Positions 1 to 11,619 of a DNA stretch of 64,000 nucleotides are shown here, piece by piece. The DNA lies in NCBI RefSeq assembly GCF_964355755.1, contig NC_092676.1, forward strand, positions 1,906,288 to 1,970,287, read 5' to 3'. Made by a program: the position numbers and the translations under genes. This DNA comes from Antedon mediterranea (lineage: Eukaryota; Echinodermata; Crinoidea; Comatulida; Antedonidae). Every line of letters begins with the position of its first letter. Position 1 is the stretch's first letter. Under the pieces are notes generated by a model. That model was not told the DNA's origin and ran no database searches. It saw only the letters and a list, made by a program, of their open reading frames with translations.

Positions 1-1
1 C

Positions 2-238
2 TGGGTCGTGGCAGCCATCCGGGCTGGTTACGACTCCACAAATACGCCTCCTCCGGCACATATGCACCAAGTGCGTGGCATAGCCGCTTCATGGGCGCTG
101 TTTGCTGGGGTGCCCCTTCCAGACATCCTGCAAGCGGCATGGTGGCGATCACAGTCCACCTTCACATCCCACTACCTGTCGGATACCTCCGCAAACCAGT
201 CTACGGTGGCGGCTTCAATCTTGAAGCCCAGACACTAG
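2..238 (+). CDS. DIRS-type retrotransposon tyrosine recombinase, C-terminal fragment
   Basis: The reading frame is open from the window edge to a stop at about 238 and encodes the end of a tyrosine recombinase. It has the His-x-x-Arg box (HQVRG), then the conserved stretch ASWALF...ILQAAWWRS, then a candidate nucleophile Tyr in HYLSD. This order is that of the recombinase that DIRS/Ngaro-class retroelements use in place of an integrase. The reverse transcriptase and the rest of the recombinase would lie left of the window. Inverted repeats start about 65 bases after the stop, as expected at the end of a DIRS element. The frame is intact here, but whether the whole element is active cannot be judged. 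Confidence 0.8.
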   Translation, partial: WVVAAIRAGYDSTNTPPPAHMHQVRGIAASWALFAGVPLPDILQAAWWRSQSTFTSHYLSDTSANQSTVAASILKPRH

Positions 239-302
239 GTATGTATGACAATGTTTACCTTGCCTCCCGCCTCCGACTAGACTCTAGTCCGGTGCTACAC
301 TG

Positions 303-646
303 GCTTATGTTGGTTTATCCAGGTAAGCTAGGCACGATATAGACTACACAAACCAACAGTGGTGTTGGTAGTCTATGAGTGCCGCTTACCTGGATAAACG
401 CCCTCCCTACCGTCCCCTCAGGCAGGTGGTCTTGAGAAATGATGACGATGATAAGTGGGTGTGTCTCACTTGAGGGCGTACTGGTGGCGGACTGATCCAT
501 TATCCGACGGGGGTGGGGAAAAATTAATGTTATTAATGTTCTTCTTTTCGTAATGTTTACCTCTCGTCGAAGAGAGAGGCTTATGTTGGTTTATCCAGGT
601 AAGCGGCACTCATAGACTACCAACACCACTGTTGGTTTGTGTAATA
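303..646. mobile_element. DIRS element terminal and internal complementary repeats
   Basis: The stretch at about 346-409 is the reverse complement of about 583-645, sharing for example GTTGGTAGTCTATGAGTGCC. In addition GTTGGTTTATCCAGGTAAGC occurs in direct orientation near 309 and 587. Combined direct and inverted copies next to a tyrosine recombinase fit the terminal repeat plus internal complementary region of DIRS elements. The right end abuts the 55-bp satellite. Confidence 0.7.
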
Positions 647-1432
647 TAAATATTCTGACCATATTAGTAAAATATAAATCTGGTTTAAACCCCACATAAT
701 ATAAATATTCTGACCATATTAGTAAAATATAAATCTGGTTTAAACCCCACATAATATAAATATTCTGACCATATTAGTAAAATATAAATCTGGTTTCAAC
801 CCCACATAATATAAATATTCTGACCATATTAGTAAAATATAAATCTGGTTTAAATCCCACATAATATAAATATTCTGACCATATTAGTAAAATATAAATC
901 TGGTTTAAACCCCACATAATATAAATATTCTGACCATATTAGTAAAATATAAATCTGGTTTAAACCCCACATAATATAAATATTCTGACCATATTAGTAA
1001 AATATAAATCTGGTTTAAACCCCACATAATATAAATATTCTGACCATATTAGTAAAATATAAATCTGGTTTAAACCCCACATAATATAAATATTCTGACC
1101 ATATTAGTAAAATATAAATCTGGTTTAAACCCCACATTATATAAATATTCTGACCAAATAGTAAAATATAAATCTGGTTTAAACCCCACATAATATAAAT
1201 ATTCTGACCATATTAGTAAAATATAAATCTGGTTTAAACCCCACATAATATAAATATTCTGACCGTTAGTAAAATATAAATCTGGTTTAAACCCCACATA
1301 ATATAAATATTCTGACCATATTAGTAAAATATAAATCTGGTTTAAACCCCACATAATATAAATATTCTGACCATATTAGTAAAATATAAATCTGGTTTAA
1401 ACCCCACATAATATAAATATTCTGACCATATT
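642..1432. repeat. 55-bp tandem repeat, about 14 copies
   Basis: A 55-bp unit (taatataaatattctgacc ... ggtttaaaccccacat) repeats about 14.4 times with few substitutions. Two units have short deletions, near 1156 and 1264. The minus-strand open frame across it is a by-product of the repeat. It starts directly at the end of the DIRS terminal repeat. Confidence 0.97.
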
Positions 1433-1787
1433 AAAATAATATTACACATATTGACTCTCAAAAGAGGGGTTCTGCTTATAATAAACATTTAATCTAATCT
1501 TATTTGCATGAATCAATCCATAAAATTAAATTACCAATTAATAAAGAAATAATTAAAACCAATTTACTGTTTAATTGTATTATGACTTTCATCTAATTTG
1601 CAAATGGGATGATGAATCCAATGCTCATTTTCTAGTAATCATTCTTGCTTTCATAACTAAAGCATTGTTAGTTTTTTTTCCCAACACATTTAGAGTCTTT
1701 AATATAACCTGAAAGGTAAGCAGTCAGAGGTATTGTGTGCTGGCTTTTATTATAATTTGGCTGAAATAAAGATCTCTATGACTCGAT

Positions 1788-1965
1788 GGTTCCATTATCT
1801 GATAGGGGTGATGATTCAACTGATTTCTTCTCTTTGTATAAAATGTATCCTCTCTTTGAAGTAACATTGGTTTATCCAGAATAAGTGGAACTAATAGATT
1901 TCGTGATCGGCACTCGTAGATGTTTGAATTGGAGTATTTATACCAACACTGTTCCTATTTAACTC
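1788..1965. mobile_element. degraded DIRS-like terminal repeat
   Basis: It has the same order of landmarks as 490-640: a 'ccattatctgataggggtg' segment, a tct/ttcg-rich stretch, 'ctctttgaag', then 'ttggtttatccag' and 'cggcactc'. It is diverged and carries no coding sequence. Confidence 0.5.
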
Positions 1966-3739
1966 AACTCAGCCTTGTTAAATAGATTCAGTCAACTATT
2001 GAAATATTCTTGCCATTCAACTCATGACATATTCTACCCATTCAACTCATGATTTAATTATTTCCATTTAGCTCATGAAATATTCTCACCATCTAACTCA
2101 TAAACATACATTATTTGTACCATGATTTTGTGATGTGTTGCTGTAATAATTTTAAGTAGTCTTTATAAATTCAAGCATTAAAATCAGAATGCATGATGCA
2201 CTAACTTTTCACACATTTACAAGAGTCAAATTATGAGCCGAGGCATCAGACAAAAGAGGCACACATGCTGTAATGATCTATGCTTTAATGAGCCTTTCCA
2301 TATTATGATATGCATCATTGCCTAATTATTCCACCATCCACTCCTGTCAGAGGATTAACTTGGGAGAAACAGCCGCTCGCTGTTATGCACTAGTTTCCCA
2401 ATGTTTCTCCACATATCTGTTTCAATGAGTTTCGCTCGATAATTATTCTTTCACCGAACAATGAATTGATTGGACCGTGTTACCCGGGAGCAAGTAATGT
2501 TGTTTACATTACAGCGAGTATGTGAGCATTATGCGTAGCATGAACATGACGACGATGGCAAATCATAAAATCACTAAAATAATCAATCATTTCTTGTAAT
2601 TCAATGTTAATGGCTACAATTGATGTACAGATGTAGGTACAAAGACGAGGCTACTTACAATTGATATGTCAGTCTGGCAGTCAGTCCTTTGATAAAGTTG
2701 GCAGTAATTTAATTCAAGTACATGAATATTTAAATTAGTATAAATTTGCCAAACACTGAATTTATTATTATTATTATTATTGCAAACTTTCTTTGATATA
2801 CATTTATTTTGTCGACGTAATCATAACATTTTAAGCAGTGAATCCAGGGGTAGTGTTTAGGTCACCCCATTGATAGCTAAAATGACATTTTGATGTCTAT
2901 TTTTGACAGATTATTATATTCTGGCACTTTTCGTTAAAAAAAATAGGTTCATCCTATAAAGATTTAAATTTAATTTATTTCATGATATCACTAACATTAT
3001 ATGCCTTCTATATTATATGTGTATTGTTTTGCTTGTGTTTTTCTTCCAAGAAAACGCTTATCATTGTACTATATGTATGAATGACTTAATAAATCGAATC
3101 TGAATCTGAATCTCCTCCATCCAAGCCTGGTTTATAGAATTTAGTGGAAAAGTGGTGTACAAACAGTGTGTATTAACACAATTTTGCATTTAAAAAAAAA
3201 CTGCCATAGAAGATAAATAAAAAGGCGTAAATACATTAAGTTACAAATTGCCGTTATCACTACCATTGGAAGATAAAAAGTGATTTCATATTATCTAGGA
3301 CGTACTAATGTGTAGGTTTAAATTTCATCAGTTTGCTTCTACAGCTGATAACACTAGATGATTAAAGGGAGAGTAAACGTGTTCTACTTCTATTTGACCT
3401 TTAAATCATTGCTGTTGATTATCTCCCTATAATTACATTTAATGATTGAAAGTTTAAAAGAGTCATGCTCGCATTTGTGAATGAAATTGATAAAAACAGC
3501 TATTCTTGATGATAATTAGTTATATTTATTTTTTAAAGTAAGCGCATTTGGGATTTAAGGTGTAATGGGACTATATACCATTTCAACAAAGTCATAACTT
3601 GTTGATATTTATCAATGTAAAACATAATGTATACATTAAGGATTTGATCTCAATCCATAATTTGTTTACACTAAGTTATTGCATTAAATTTCAATCAATA
3701 ACTTAATAGCATGGGATAGATTGAATATTAATCAACCTA
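1966..3739. other. AT-rich non-coding stretch, no gene seen
   Basis: No exon with convincing splice sites or protein similarity was found. Near 2990-3115 the sequence ends in 'aataaatcgaatctgaatct', which resembles the 3' tail of a LINE, but no coding part is attached. The 2380-2560 part is less AT-rich and could be regulatory or untranslated; nothing specific supports that. Confidence 0.4.
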
Positions 3740-3922
3740 ACGCTCTGTCTACACTATCAAACTAGTTTGACAACAAAAGTTTGATGTGCCCAAATATGGT
3801 AGTGATATGCCTAGATATGGTAGTGATGTGCCCAAATATGATAGTGATATGACATCATCATGTCCATATATGGGCACATCACATTTTTGTGTCACATAAA
3901 GTTTGGTAGTGTAGACAGGGAT
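3740..3922. mobile_element. MITE family 1, copy 1
   Basis: This is one of 17 copies of a palindromic, non-coding element of about 165-180 bp. Its ends read AAGCTCTGTCTACACTATCA and the inverse TGATAGTGTAGACAGAGCTT. The middle has 'aaatatggtagtgatatg' repeats and 'gacatcatcatgtccatat'. This copy has both ends. Confidence 0.9.
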
Positions 3923-4081
3923 TTGGTTAATGAATTTGTCAAAATAGTAACTACATGAAAATTTAGAAAGATAATGGTTTATTGATTTTCTTGCCTGTTA
4001 TGTGTAGTATACTAGAATGTTACCCTAGTGGATGTTTGACATCCCTAAAATATATTTTGCATGTTATTCTAATTTTGAGAT

Positions 4082-4135
4082 GGCTTTTTCTCATTCTCAC
4101 AGATTTCCTCATCTTTATTATTTCTAAATTAAATA
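4082..4135 (+). mobile_element. SINE family A body relic
   Basis: 'ctttttctcattctcacaga' followed by 'tttcctcatcttta' is the body that follows the tRNA-like head in the copies at 6480-6690 and 62185-62456. Here the head is missing and the fragment runs into a DIRS-like relic. Confidence 0.5.
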
Positions 4136-4167
4136 ATACTCCGTATATAACAGGGTTTAGAAGTCTA

Positions 4168-4272
4168 TTTCGTGCCTAGTTGCTGGATAAAACGACATTG
4201 GCCTATTCTCTCTGAGAAGAGAGCTAGAATTGGAATATATAAAGTTTATGAAACACCCCCATCAGATAATGG
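4168..4272. mobile_element. DIRS-like terminal repeat relic
   Basis: It contains 'tctatttcgtgcctag', 'ctggataaa', 'gacattggcc', 'gagaagagagctag' and 'aacacccccatcagataatg'. This is the reverse of the landmark order at 490-610. No coding sequence is present. Confidence 0.5.
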
Positions 4273-5505
4273 TACATCCCATGTGTATTTGTTATGTTCA
4301 GCTTTGATTACTACTAAACTTTACAATGTTAATTAATTAATGTTGCAAGAGGTTTTGTCACTTTCAACTAGGTTGCATAACATTCATCAAAGTCTATACC
4401 TGCTATAAACCTACATTTTGTAGACAATTTGAACTTTGGTATTGTTGCTTATTCCCACAAATTGATTTGTATCGTACCGTTTTATATTGTCTATGAATTC
4501 CAAAGGTCAGCAAGGCTTAATGCCGATTGTGTGTGTTTCTGTCCAATCAGACCGTATCCAGTGTGTTGTATTTTACTGACAGTAAAATTAAGACTAGCTA
4601 CAACTATTAACATTTAATTACTGCAGCAATTATAACATGCTAACTGCAGTAATTATTGTTGCTCTTATGATATATAAACACATTGAGATATATGGTGATA
4701 GACTGGTTACCCAATCTGATCTGCAACTTTTTGTCTAATTTGCGTCCCCTACGTTTTTGCCTGTGCAGTATATCAATCTTTTTTTTTAGGCAGGGGGGGG
4801 GGGGGGGTATAATAGATAAGGTTTATTATGCTGAAAAATCTGATAACATTGTTTACCCAGACTGCCATACTTATTTAAATTTTAAGAATTGTGTGTTTTT
4901 AAAACTATTTAAGGTATTTAATATATTTTTGGTTTAATATCAAACTGTCATATTTGCATTTAAGAATTGTCTAATTTTTAAAAACTAAAGATATTTTGGT
5001 TTGATAATCAAATTGAATTAAAACACCATTGTATCAAGCAGTTAATTAATAGTGCTACTGCTGTACGTATGGCAGAATAGAAACAATATATGAAACATCA
5101 TAAAATGTTGAGTTGACCTGCGGAACACACCTGTATATTAGCGTGAAAGGCAGTTAATGATATTCAGTATCTAGATTGATAATTCGCCTCAAAATGATCG
5201 CAACCTCGTACAATCGCTAATAGCATTCGGATTATTAATGAGCCTGACTTCAGTAGCGACTAATATGCTACACTTTTCACAATGGTTTCTGTAGTTTAGG
5301 CCTTTACAATTTTATTTTATAATCAAAATACTGTGACTGAAGATGAATACAAATCTATCTATCAGATATCTATTCTATTGTATTGTCCTATCTCGTCTCT
5401 CATTGATTCTTGCTGCTGATTTGTGTTTCAATTTAACCATGGAAAAATAACTTCACATTTGTAGAATTATTTTAAAATGTTAAAGAAAAATTTTCTTTAA
5501 TGAAA
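4273..5505. other. non-coding stretch with a poly-G run
   Basis: There is a run of about 15 G at 4792-4807. At 4619-4665 there are 'actgcag(t/c)aat' motifs that recur elsewhere in the window. Short open frames here have no recognisable similarity. Confidence 0.4.
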
Positions 5506-5586
5506 AATATGACATCATCTGATGTCCATATTATGGGCACATCGCATTTTTTGTCACATAACATTTGATAGTGTAGACAGGGCTTA
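5506..5586. mobile_element. MITE family 1, half copy
   Basis: Only the right half remains, from 'gacatcatctgatgtccat' to 'gatagtgtagacagggctta'. Confidence 0.8.
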
Positions 5587-6206
5587 AAAATAAATAAAAA
5601 ATGTTTTCCTAATTGTATTTTCTAAATCCTTGGATACAACATTTAATTTAATATTTTAATGATTTTGTATATACAGTATTTTGGATAATTTATTCCTCTT
5701 TGTCAATATCATCTTCCGAAAATTAAATATTTCTTGTTGATCGATTTTACTGAAACCTTGGACAATGGCTTTTAAATTATCAATGCCTTGATAAATGATT
5801 TTAATATTTCATGAAGGTTTTTATATTTTAAAATATTATTAGTCTGATCTTTGTCAATGCCATCTCAATCTTTCTGAAACCTCAGACAATGATTATACAA
5901 TGCCTTTAGTGGAAGGTGATAGGTAGGTTACCCAATGTGATCTACCACCCATTGTCAAATTTGTGACCCTACTTTTTTGACTGTGCAGTATATTTTTCTG
6001 AAATGTTAGACAATGATTATACAATGTGTTTGATATTTTCTTAATTGTCTGGTTTTTATATTTTAAAATATTAATACCATTGTCATTGTCATCAATGTCA
6101 TTGGGATTATTTACCCATCATACTCATTTATACAATTTTAAAATATCTCATGTTTAAGGCCACACTGTGTCATTGTTTTGGATCACTTTATATAATTTTA
6201 TGTCTA

Positions 6207-6315
6207 TTTCGTGCCTAGCTTACCTGGATAAACTGACAATGGCCCTTTCTCTTCAAAGAGCTAGATATCACGCGAAAAGTAGAAATTATCATTGAACACC
6301 CCTTTCCAAATAGTG
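6207..6315. mobile_element. DIRS-like terminal repeat relic
   Basis: 'tctatttcgtgcctagctta' and 'cctggataaactgacaatgg' are followed by 'cttcaaagagctag', 'cgcgaaaagtag' and 'gaacacccctttcc'. It closely matches the copy at 8143-8260. Confidence 0.6.
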
Positions 6316-6479
6316 TAACATATCCTATATATAAGTATTTTACTAGAGCAACCTAATGTATACTTGAGTTGTTTTTACTTGCTTAATATCCAATATGTAA
6401 AAGATGTATATTATGACATATATATGATTATTATCATTATTATGAGATATATATATATAAACACATCAGGCAATGAACA

Positions 6480-6690
6480 TTAATTCTAAACCGCCCGGTG
6501 ATATACTGAAATTTAATTAATTAATTTGAAACGATAAAGATGAGGAAATCTGTGAGAATGAGAAAAAGTCGCCCCAACCGAGACTCGAACTCGGACCGCC
6601 TGCTTGATATGCAGATGTCCTAACCATTAGACCACTGGGGCTTTCATGGCATTGTTCGAACTCGATTATATATATATATATATAAGTAAA
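6480..6690 (-). mobile_element. SINE family A, tRNA-Glu-derived head
   Basis: On the minus strand a tRNA-like head (6571-6641) is followed by the body 'gactttttctcattctcaca', then an AT-rich tail with 'ccgggcggttta'. The same layout occurs at 62185-62456. Similarity between the copies extends about 30 bases upstream of the tRNA-like part ('gttcgaacaatgccatgaa'). This suggests a second, older tRNA-like head or a composite unit. Confidence 0.75.
6571..6641 (-). tRNA. tRNA-like sequence folding as a full cloverleaf, anticodon AUC
   Basis: All four arms pair. The acceptor is GCCCCAG with TTGGGGC (one G-U). The D stem is GTC/GAC, the anticodon stem TCTGC/GCAGG, and the T arm CCGAG-TTCGAGT-CTCGG. 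The anticodon loop ATATCAA gives AUC, whereas the sister copy has ATTTCAA (UUC, Glu). It is more likely a SINE head derived from tRNA-Glu than a working tRNA gene, because AUC tRNAs are very rare and the flanks are those of a dispersed repeat. Confidence 0.5.
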
Positions 6691-7659
6691 TGCGTGAGTA
6701 ACTAAACTGAACTGAAATTGAAACATATAACCACTATTAAAATTATGCAAACTGGAAGAGAACTGTAAATATTTTTTGTTTTAATTTATCCAGTTGATTT
6801 TAACACAGAATTATTTTTAAAATAAAATTGAAATTTTAGCAAAATAGTGTTGTATTTTGTATCTTGCATTTTCGTCTCAGATTTCTAAGATGATATCCAA
6901 TTTTGATTCTAGATTCTGATTTTTTATCAAATGATTTGGTCAACGTAACGTATCAGCATATTGCGTTACAGTCACACTTTTCTAGGATAATGTGCATACT
7001 AATTACCCTGTGTGTTCCACTGCTAATTAGTCTTGTAGAAGCGTAATCATAACAGATTATCTTTGTCAGGTCATATTGAATTTTTTTTTACCAAGGAACA
7101 TAGAGCGAAGGTTGAATTGGTGAGGTGAAAATATTGTTTTACTTTGCACCTCTGGAGAAAATTCTACAAAATATGAGTGCCAGGCTTGTGATCTGGAGAT
7201 GAGTCCCATTTGCAAACATCTTGCAGTTTGTTTAGTTTTAAAAACATACTGAGAATTTGATACAATGATGACACAACAAAAAGTTGTTTGATTGTAAACA
7301 ATATATTGAAGTACTGTGCTGTTTTTTTTCTCTCTGAAGGTGATCGCTAAATCTCCTGTAGCCTTGTTTAGATAATGGTCTGCATTCTATATATATAATG
7401 GTGGTACAATCACACAGGGTGCCAGTGTAATGTTATGCTAAATCTGAAAGACAACTGACATAGATAGCCTAAGGCTATTCTAGCCAATATCTTCTCTCTG
7501 TTGGTATCCAATACCAATAGTGTAAACTCTATGTAGTAAGCTAGCCACTAAAGTATATGTACTATTTTTATTAAATTAATTTTTCTTTGGACCGACCACT
7601 TCGTTTTAAATTTGTAGAGGAATATTTGTAACATACAACTGAATATTGATAATATTCTA
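6691..7659. other. non-coding stretch with a SINE-B fragment
   Basis: No gene seen. Near 7160-7205, 'gccaggcttgtgatctggag' followed by 'atgagtccca' resembles the tRNA-like core of the element at 11066-11258. Confidence 0.3.
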
Positions 7660-7745
7660 ATCTATTTCGTGCCTAGCTTTCCTGGGTAAACCGACAATAG
7701 CCTTTCTCCTCGTTGAGGTGAGATGTTTGTTTGGGACACCCCGTC
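7660..7745. mobile_element. DIRS-like terminal repeat relic
   Basis: 'tctatttcgtgcctagcttt', 'cctgggtaaaccgacaatag' and 'gacaccccgtc' match the dispersed terminal-repeat family. The following 7741-7890 is a diverged repeat with several 'gtgtccc'/'gacac' blocks. Confidence 0.5.
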
Positions 7746-8142
7746 ACTTTCACTACAATCAAACCCTATTTAGATGACACCCTACTAAGAGACACTTTCC
7801 TGTTAAACGAACGAGGGGGTATCAACCCCTATTTAGAGGACATAAGGGAACACTTTGTTGGGGCCCGAAGGTGTCCCCATAATAGGAGTTATACTGTATA
7901 GATATAATATATGCAAGATTAATGAACTCAATGATCAATCTGGTGGTCAAAGTCACTACCTTGAATCTTAAGTACGTACTAACGTAATTATGATGACATT
8001 TTCATTGGATTAAAAATCCTACAAAATAATTGTACCCGATGGAACTCTTCAGCTGAAAGTTTCACATAATTCATCGTCAGTGACTTTATCAGTTTTTTTT
8101 TTATTAAACTCTTGTTAATTACAATTACAAATAAAAACTTTA

Positions 8143-8260
8143 TCCATTTTGTGCCTAGCTTACCTGGATAAACCGACAATATTCCTTTCTCCTCAAAGAG
8201 CGAGATTTAACTCGAAAAGTAAACATTTTCATTGAACACCCCTCTTCATAAATGGTATAG
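8143..8260. mobile_element. DIRS-like terminal repeat relic
   Basis: 'gtgcctagcttacctggata', 'aaccgacaatattcctttct', 'cctcaaagagcgag' and 'gaacacccctcttc' match the copy at 6207-6315 closely, in the same orientation. Confidence 0.6.
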
Positions 8261-8789
8261 TCCATGAACTATGCCCAAAAATGGCATTAAACCATAATTG
8301 CTACTATATGAAGGTTATATTGTTTAAAGGTTTGCATGGTGAAATTAAATGTTGATATGAATTTTGCAGTATACCAGGTCTATTAGTTCTGAAAAGAATT
8401 GTTTAGTTATATGAAGCTTTTACATAACAGGTTAAAATATGTTGTCACTGTTTTATTTGTGTGATATAAATATTTACAGTACATTTACTTATAAGAATAT
8501 GTAGGTGTGTGTACAGGCCTCCACGGAGCGTACAATTACAGATCTTCAACATCTTTCAATTTTCTGCTTTTTTTGTGTCAGCATGTGTTTATTACAAAGA
8601 TAAAATTGACCACAGGAGGTAGATGTAATTTGACACATCATATTCTGATAATTATATTTGTTTTATTTGTAGTTACTATTTTAGGGTGACCAAACCTGGG
8701 TTTCAAATGTACTGAATTCTGTTTACTTACTTGTTTACTTGTTTCCGGAGCTCAGCAATGCTGGGTCCGGAGTCGAGGCTAGGCTATGC

Positions 8790-9060
8790 CTATAAGCCCC
8801 TCTTGATAATTACATCAACTCTTGAATATGGCGCAAATTTAAGAGGGTGGTTGGACCATGCCCGTTCAAGACCGGACTTAAATTGATTGGTTGATCTTGA
8901 AGCTACTACATCCTCCGATAACGAATTCCATAATATAATAGCTTTTCGACCAAATGAGTCCCTCATCCAATTTGTGCGTGAGAACTTAAATTTCAATTTA
9001 AAAGAATGACCACGTGTTCTAACATCTTCATCACGCTCAAAAAAAGAATCAGTATTCAGT
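8790..9060 (-). pseudogene. LINE reverse transcriptase, C-terminal fragment
   Basis: The minus-strand frame reads through LNTDSFFERDEDVRTRGHSF, then NWMRDSFGRKAIILWNSL, then FKSGLERAW. The pattern RTRGH ... RxSF..R.i..WNsL.edvv.a.s...FKs.L is the usual end of non-LTR retrotransposon reverse transcriptases. Nothing of the catalytic region is attached, so this is a truncated 3' piece. The sequence from about 8720 onward may be its 3' end. Confidence 0.7.
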
Positions 9061-9084
9061 ACAGAGATACTGTAGGGATGTTAC

Positions 9085-9465
9085 TTGAATAGAGGTGTCC
9101 TATGATATGGGTGTCACATGATAGGGGTGTCGCATGATAGGTGTGTCCCATCATAGGGATGTCACATGATAGGGGTGTCACAGATGAATAGGGGTATCCC
9201 ACGATGAGATGTCACATAAATAGAGGTATCACATACTTGCTTGATACTTGCTTGATGTTATGGGTCGGTTAGAAAGCTAAGTATCCCATGATAGGGATGA
9301 ATAGAGGTGTCACATTATAGTATCCCATGATAGGGTGTCGCATATGAATAATAGAGGTGTCCCATGAATAGAGGTGTCACATGAATAGCAGTATCCCATT
9401 ATAAGTGTGTTACATATGAATAGAGGTATCCCATCATAGGGGTGTCCCATATAGCAGTGTTCTAT
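9085..9465. repeat. degenerate minisatellite of about 17-18 bp
   Basis: Variants of 'gggtgtcacatgatag' and 'gaggtgtcccatgaatag' follow one another with irregular spacing. It is an old, decayed array with no coding potential. Confidence 0.75.
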
Positions 9466-9529
9466 TGTTTGTCTTAAAAGAGGGATTCTACTGTTTAGTA
9501 TAGAGTATAATTATTATTAAACCTACTTC

Positions 9530-9719
9530 AGCACCACTAGGCCTACCAGTAGCACCACTAGGCCTACCAGTAGCACCACTAGGCCTACCAGTAGCACCAC
9601 TAGGCCTACCAGTAGCACCACTAGGCCTACCAGTAGCACCACTAGGCCTACCAGTAGCACCACTAGGCCTACCAGTAGCACCACTAGGCCTACCAGTAGC
9701 ACCACTAGGCCTACCAGTA
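9530..9719. repeat. 21-bp minisatellite, nine copies
   Basis: The unit 'agcaccactaggcctaccag' plus t repeats nine times almost perfectly. Because 21 is divisible by 3, the minus strand stays open and reads a repeated GATGRPS. There is no other evidence of a protein. Confidence 0.97.
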
Positions 9720-10449
9720 GCTCCAAGAACAAGTCTTTCTAATATCATTCATAGCGTAGTAGAACATGTTTACCTGGTGTATTTGATCTTCTAGGTCATT
9801 TAATATGAATATGAATAATTTGATTGGATTGCAGTAATACTAATAATGGTATTAGTAATTCAAGTATAAAATGTAATATGATTATATTGTGATATCGATT
9901 CATACATTTTGATTTTAAACCTGCATGCTTTTGTTGACAAATACAACATCAAAATGGAAAAAAAATGATTTGATATAAAAATGAATACCAAAATATAAAT
10001 CATGCTAAAATTTTATAGGTTTTAATCTTCATCAAAATGACATTTATACAGAATTTTTCACTGTTTTTACTGATTGACGTAACTTAATTTATTTTTGTAT
10101 ACAGAAGGTAGTACTGTACTGCAAATACTGTTAATATTCATAGCATGAATCGTCCAATGGGATTACACAACAGATGTAACATAGATTAAACAAGCCAGCA
10201 ATATCAAACCACATAAAACTCCCCAATGAAAAATAAAATTTGCGTTTCTGTATAGTGATATTAAGTGGCATGGTGATTGCAAATATGAATAGCCTGACAA
10301 AACATTTTGTACAATATTACCATAATGGGAGAAACTTGAAATGCTGTAAACTGTGAAGTCGAGCCATTGTTTATTGTGAGAGGAGGGGTGTTGTAGAAAA
10401 ATGAATTTAAAAAAAATTGAAACGGTGTTAATACGACTACCTGATTCTC

Positions 10450-10595
10450 TGTCCAGAATCATAGCAAATCTGTGATACAGGATCTCATGTGTTTCACATG
10501 TGATACTGTATCATAGACCCTAACTAATAACCTAACCTTCCATGATATAGGCATCACATGTGATGCACATGAGATGCTGTATTCTGGAATGTCCC
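10450..10595. repeat. interrupted inverted repeat around CACATGTGAT
   Basis: The left arm has 'cagaat', then 'acaggatctcatgtg', then 'cacatgtgat'. The right arm is the inverse, with 'atcacatgtgatgcacatga' then 'gatgctgtattctgg'. The left arm has about 17 extra bases after 'cagaat'. The sequence 'ataggcatcacatgtga' is shared, inverted, with the repeats at 14470. Confidence 0.75.
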
Positions 10596-11065
10596 TATGG
10601 TACTGGATAATATAGCACTGACAATTGTGTGCACAGCGCATATGCAGTGGTTTTATGTAAAATACGACTTCTGTTTTGATTTTTTTTCTTTTCATATGTT
10701 TTTAATTTTATAGAATAATATAATTCTCTGAGAACATCTGATATATAATAATTCCACAATAGTAGATTACCTTATGGTGTAAATAAAGCATTACAGGATT
10801 ACACATGTTATAGAGTACTCCGCCCCTCTCGTCTGGAATGAATATATAATTAATGGTTGAAAAGACAACAATGAATCACTGCAAATGGTTTTTAATTGTT
10901 GGATAGATTGGCAGAGTCCTAGTTTTATTTATATTATATAGTTTAGGGAATACTACAGTATTTAATTTTACTCAATGAAAGCATTTAAATTATGTCATAA
11001 CCAATATATTTATTCATAGTTTACAATGGAACATTGATCAAAATGACTATCAATATCATGCTTAA

Positions 11066-11258
11066 ATAATTGGTCAGATGTTTTGCCCTACTCCGACGTA
11101 ATTTGTACTTCATACTAAGTACATTTGAGAATACTTTCGAAAAAATTCGCAAGTAATTCTTGGTTGGGACTCAACCCACAACCTCCAGATCACTAACCTG
11201 GCGTTCATACCTACTTCATAGAGTAGGGCAAAAACATCTGACCAATTACTCAACTCCC
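11066..11258 (-). mobile_element. SINE-B: tRNA-like core inside terminal inverted repeats
   Basis: The ends are inverted copies: 'aattggtcagatgttttgcc' near 11069 and 'gcaaaaacatctgaccaatt' near 11230, followed inwards by 'ctactc'/'gagtag'. Between them, on the minus strand, is a tRNA-like stretch with a B-box-like 'gggttgagtccca' preceded by 'gatctggaggttgt'. A partly matching copy lies at 32625-32780 on the plus strand. Confidence 0.6.
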
Positions 11259-11619
11259 TGACGCAAAGCTACTACACAGTAGTTTATATACAATTACAAC
11301 CATACTTAAATAAGTTTTAAAATCCTACCACAAGTCTCATCAAACTTTAGGTAAAAAGAAATTCTGAAATAGGAACATTATACCTTTATTACTGGTATAC
11401 AATAGCAGAGTAAATCAAAAGGTGAAAGGTATCATAGGTATGCCTATGTAATGTTAAGTACAAGCAATTAAAGTCAAAAGGCTTAATTAAAATACCAATT
11501 ACCTTAAAGTATTAAGAGCAAGAAATGGTTATTTTTAAATTGTTATGCCAAAAAATATATTATATTTTATGGAATCCATGAAAACAATGTTATTATATAA
11601 TATGAATTTACAGGCGCAG

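Noticed and set aside
1070-1354. Minus-strand frame across the 55-bp satellite
   Set aside because: Repeat translation without any other gene feature.
6571-6641. Functional tRNA-Asp(AUC) gene
   Set aside because: The flanks are those of a SINE found again at 62185, and AUC tRNAs are exceptional; kept only as a tRNA-like SINE head.
9488-9748. Minus-strand frame with repeated GATGRPS, collagen-like at first sight
   Set aside because: It is the translation of a 21-bp minisatellite; no signal, domain or splice context supports a protein.
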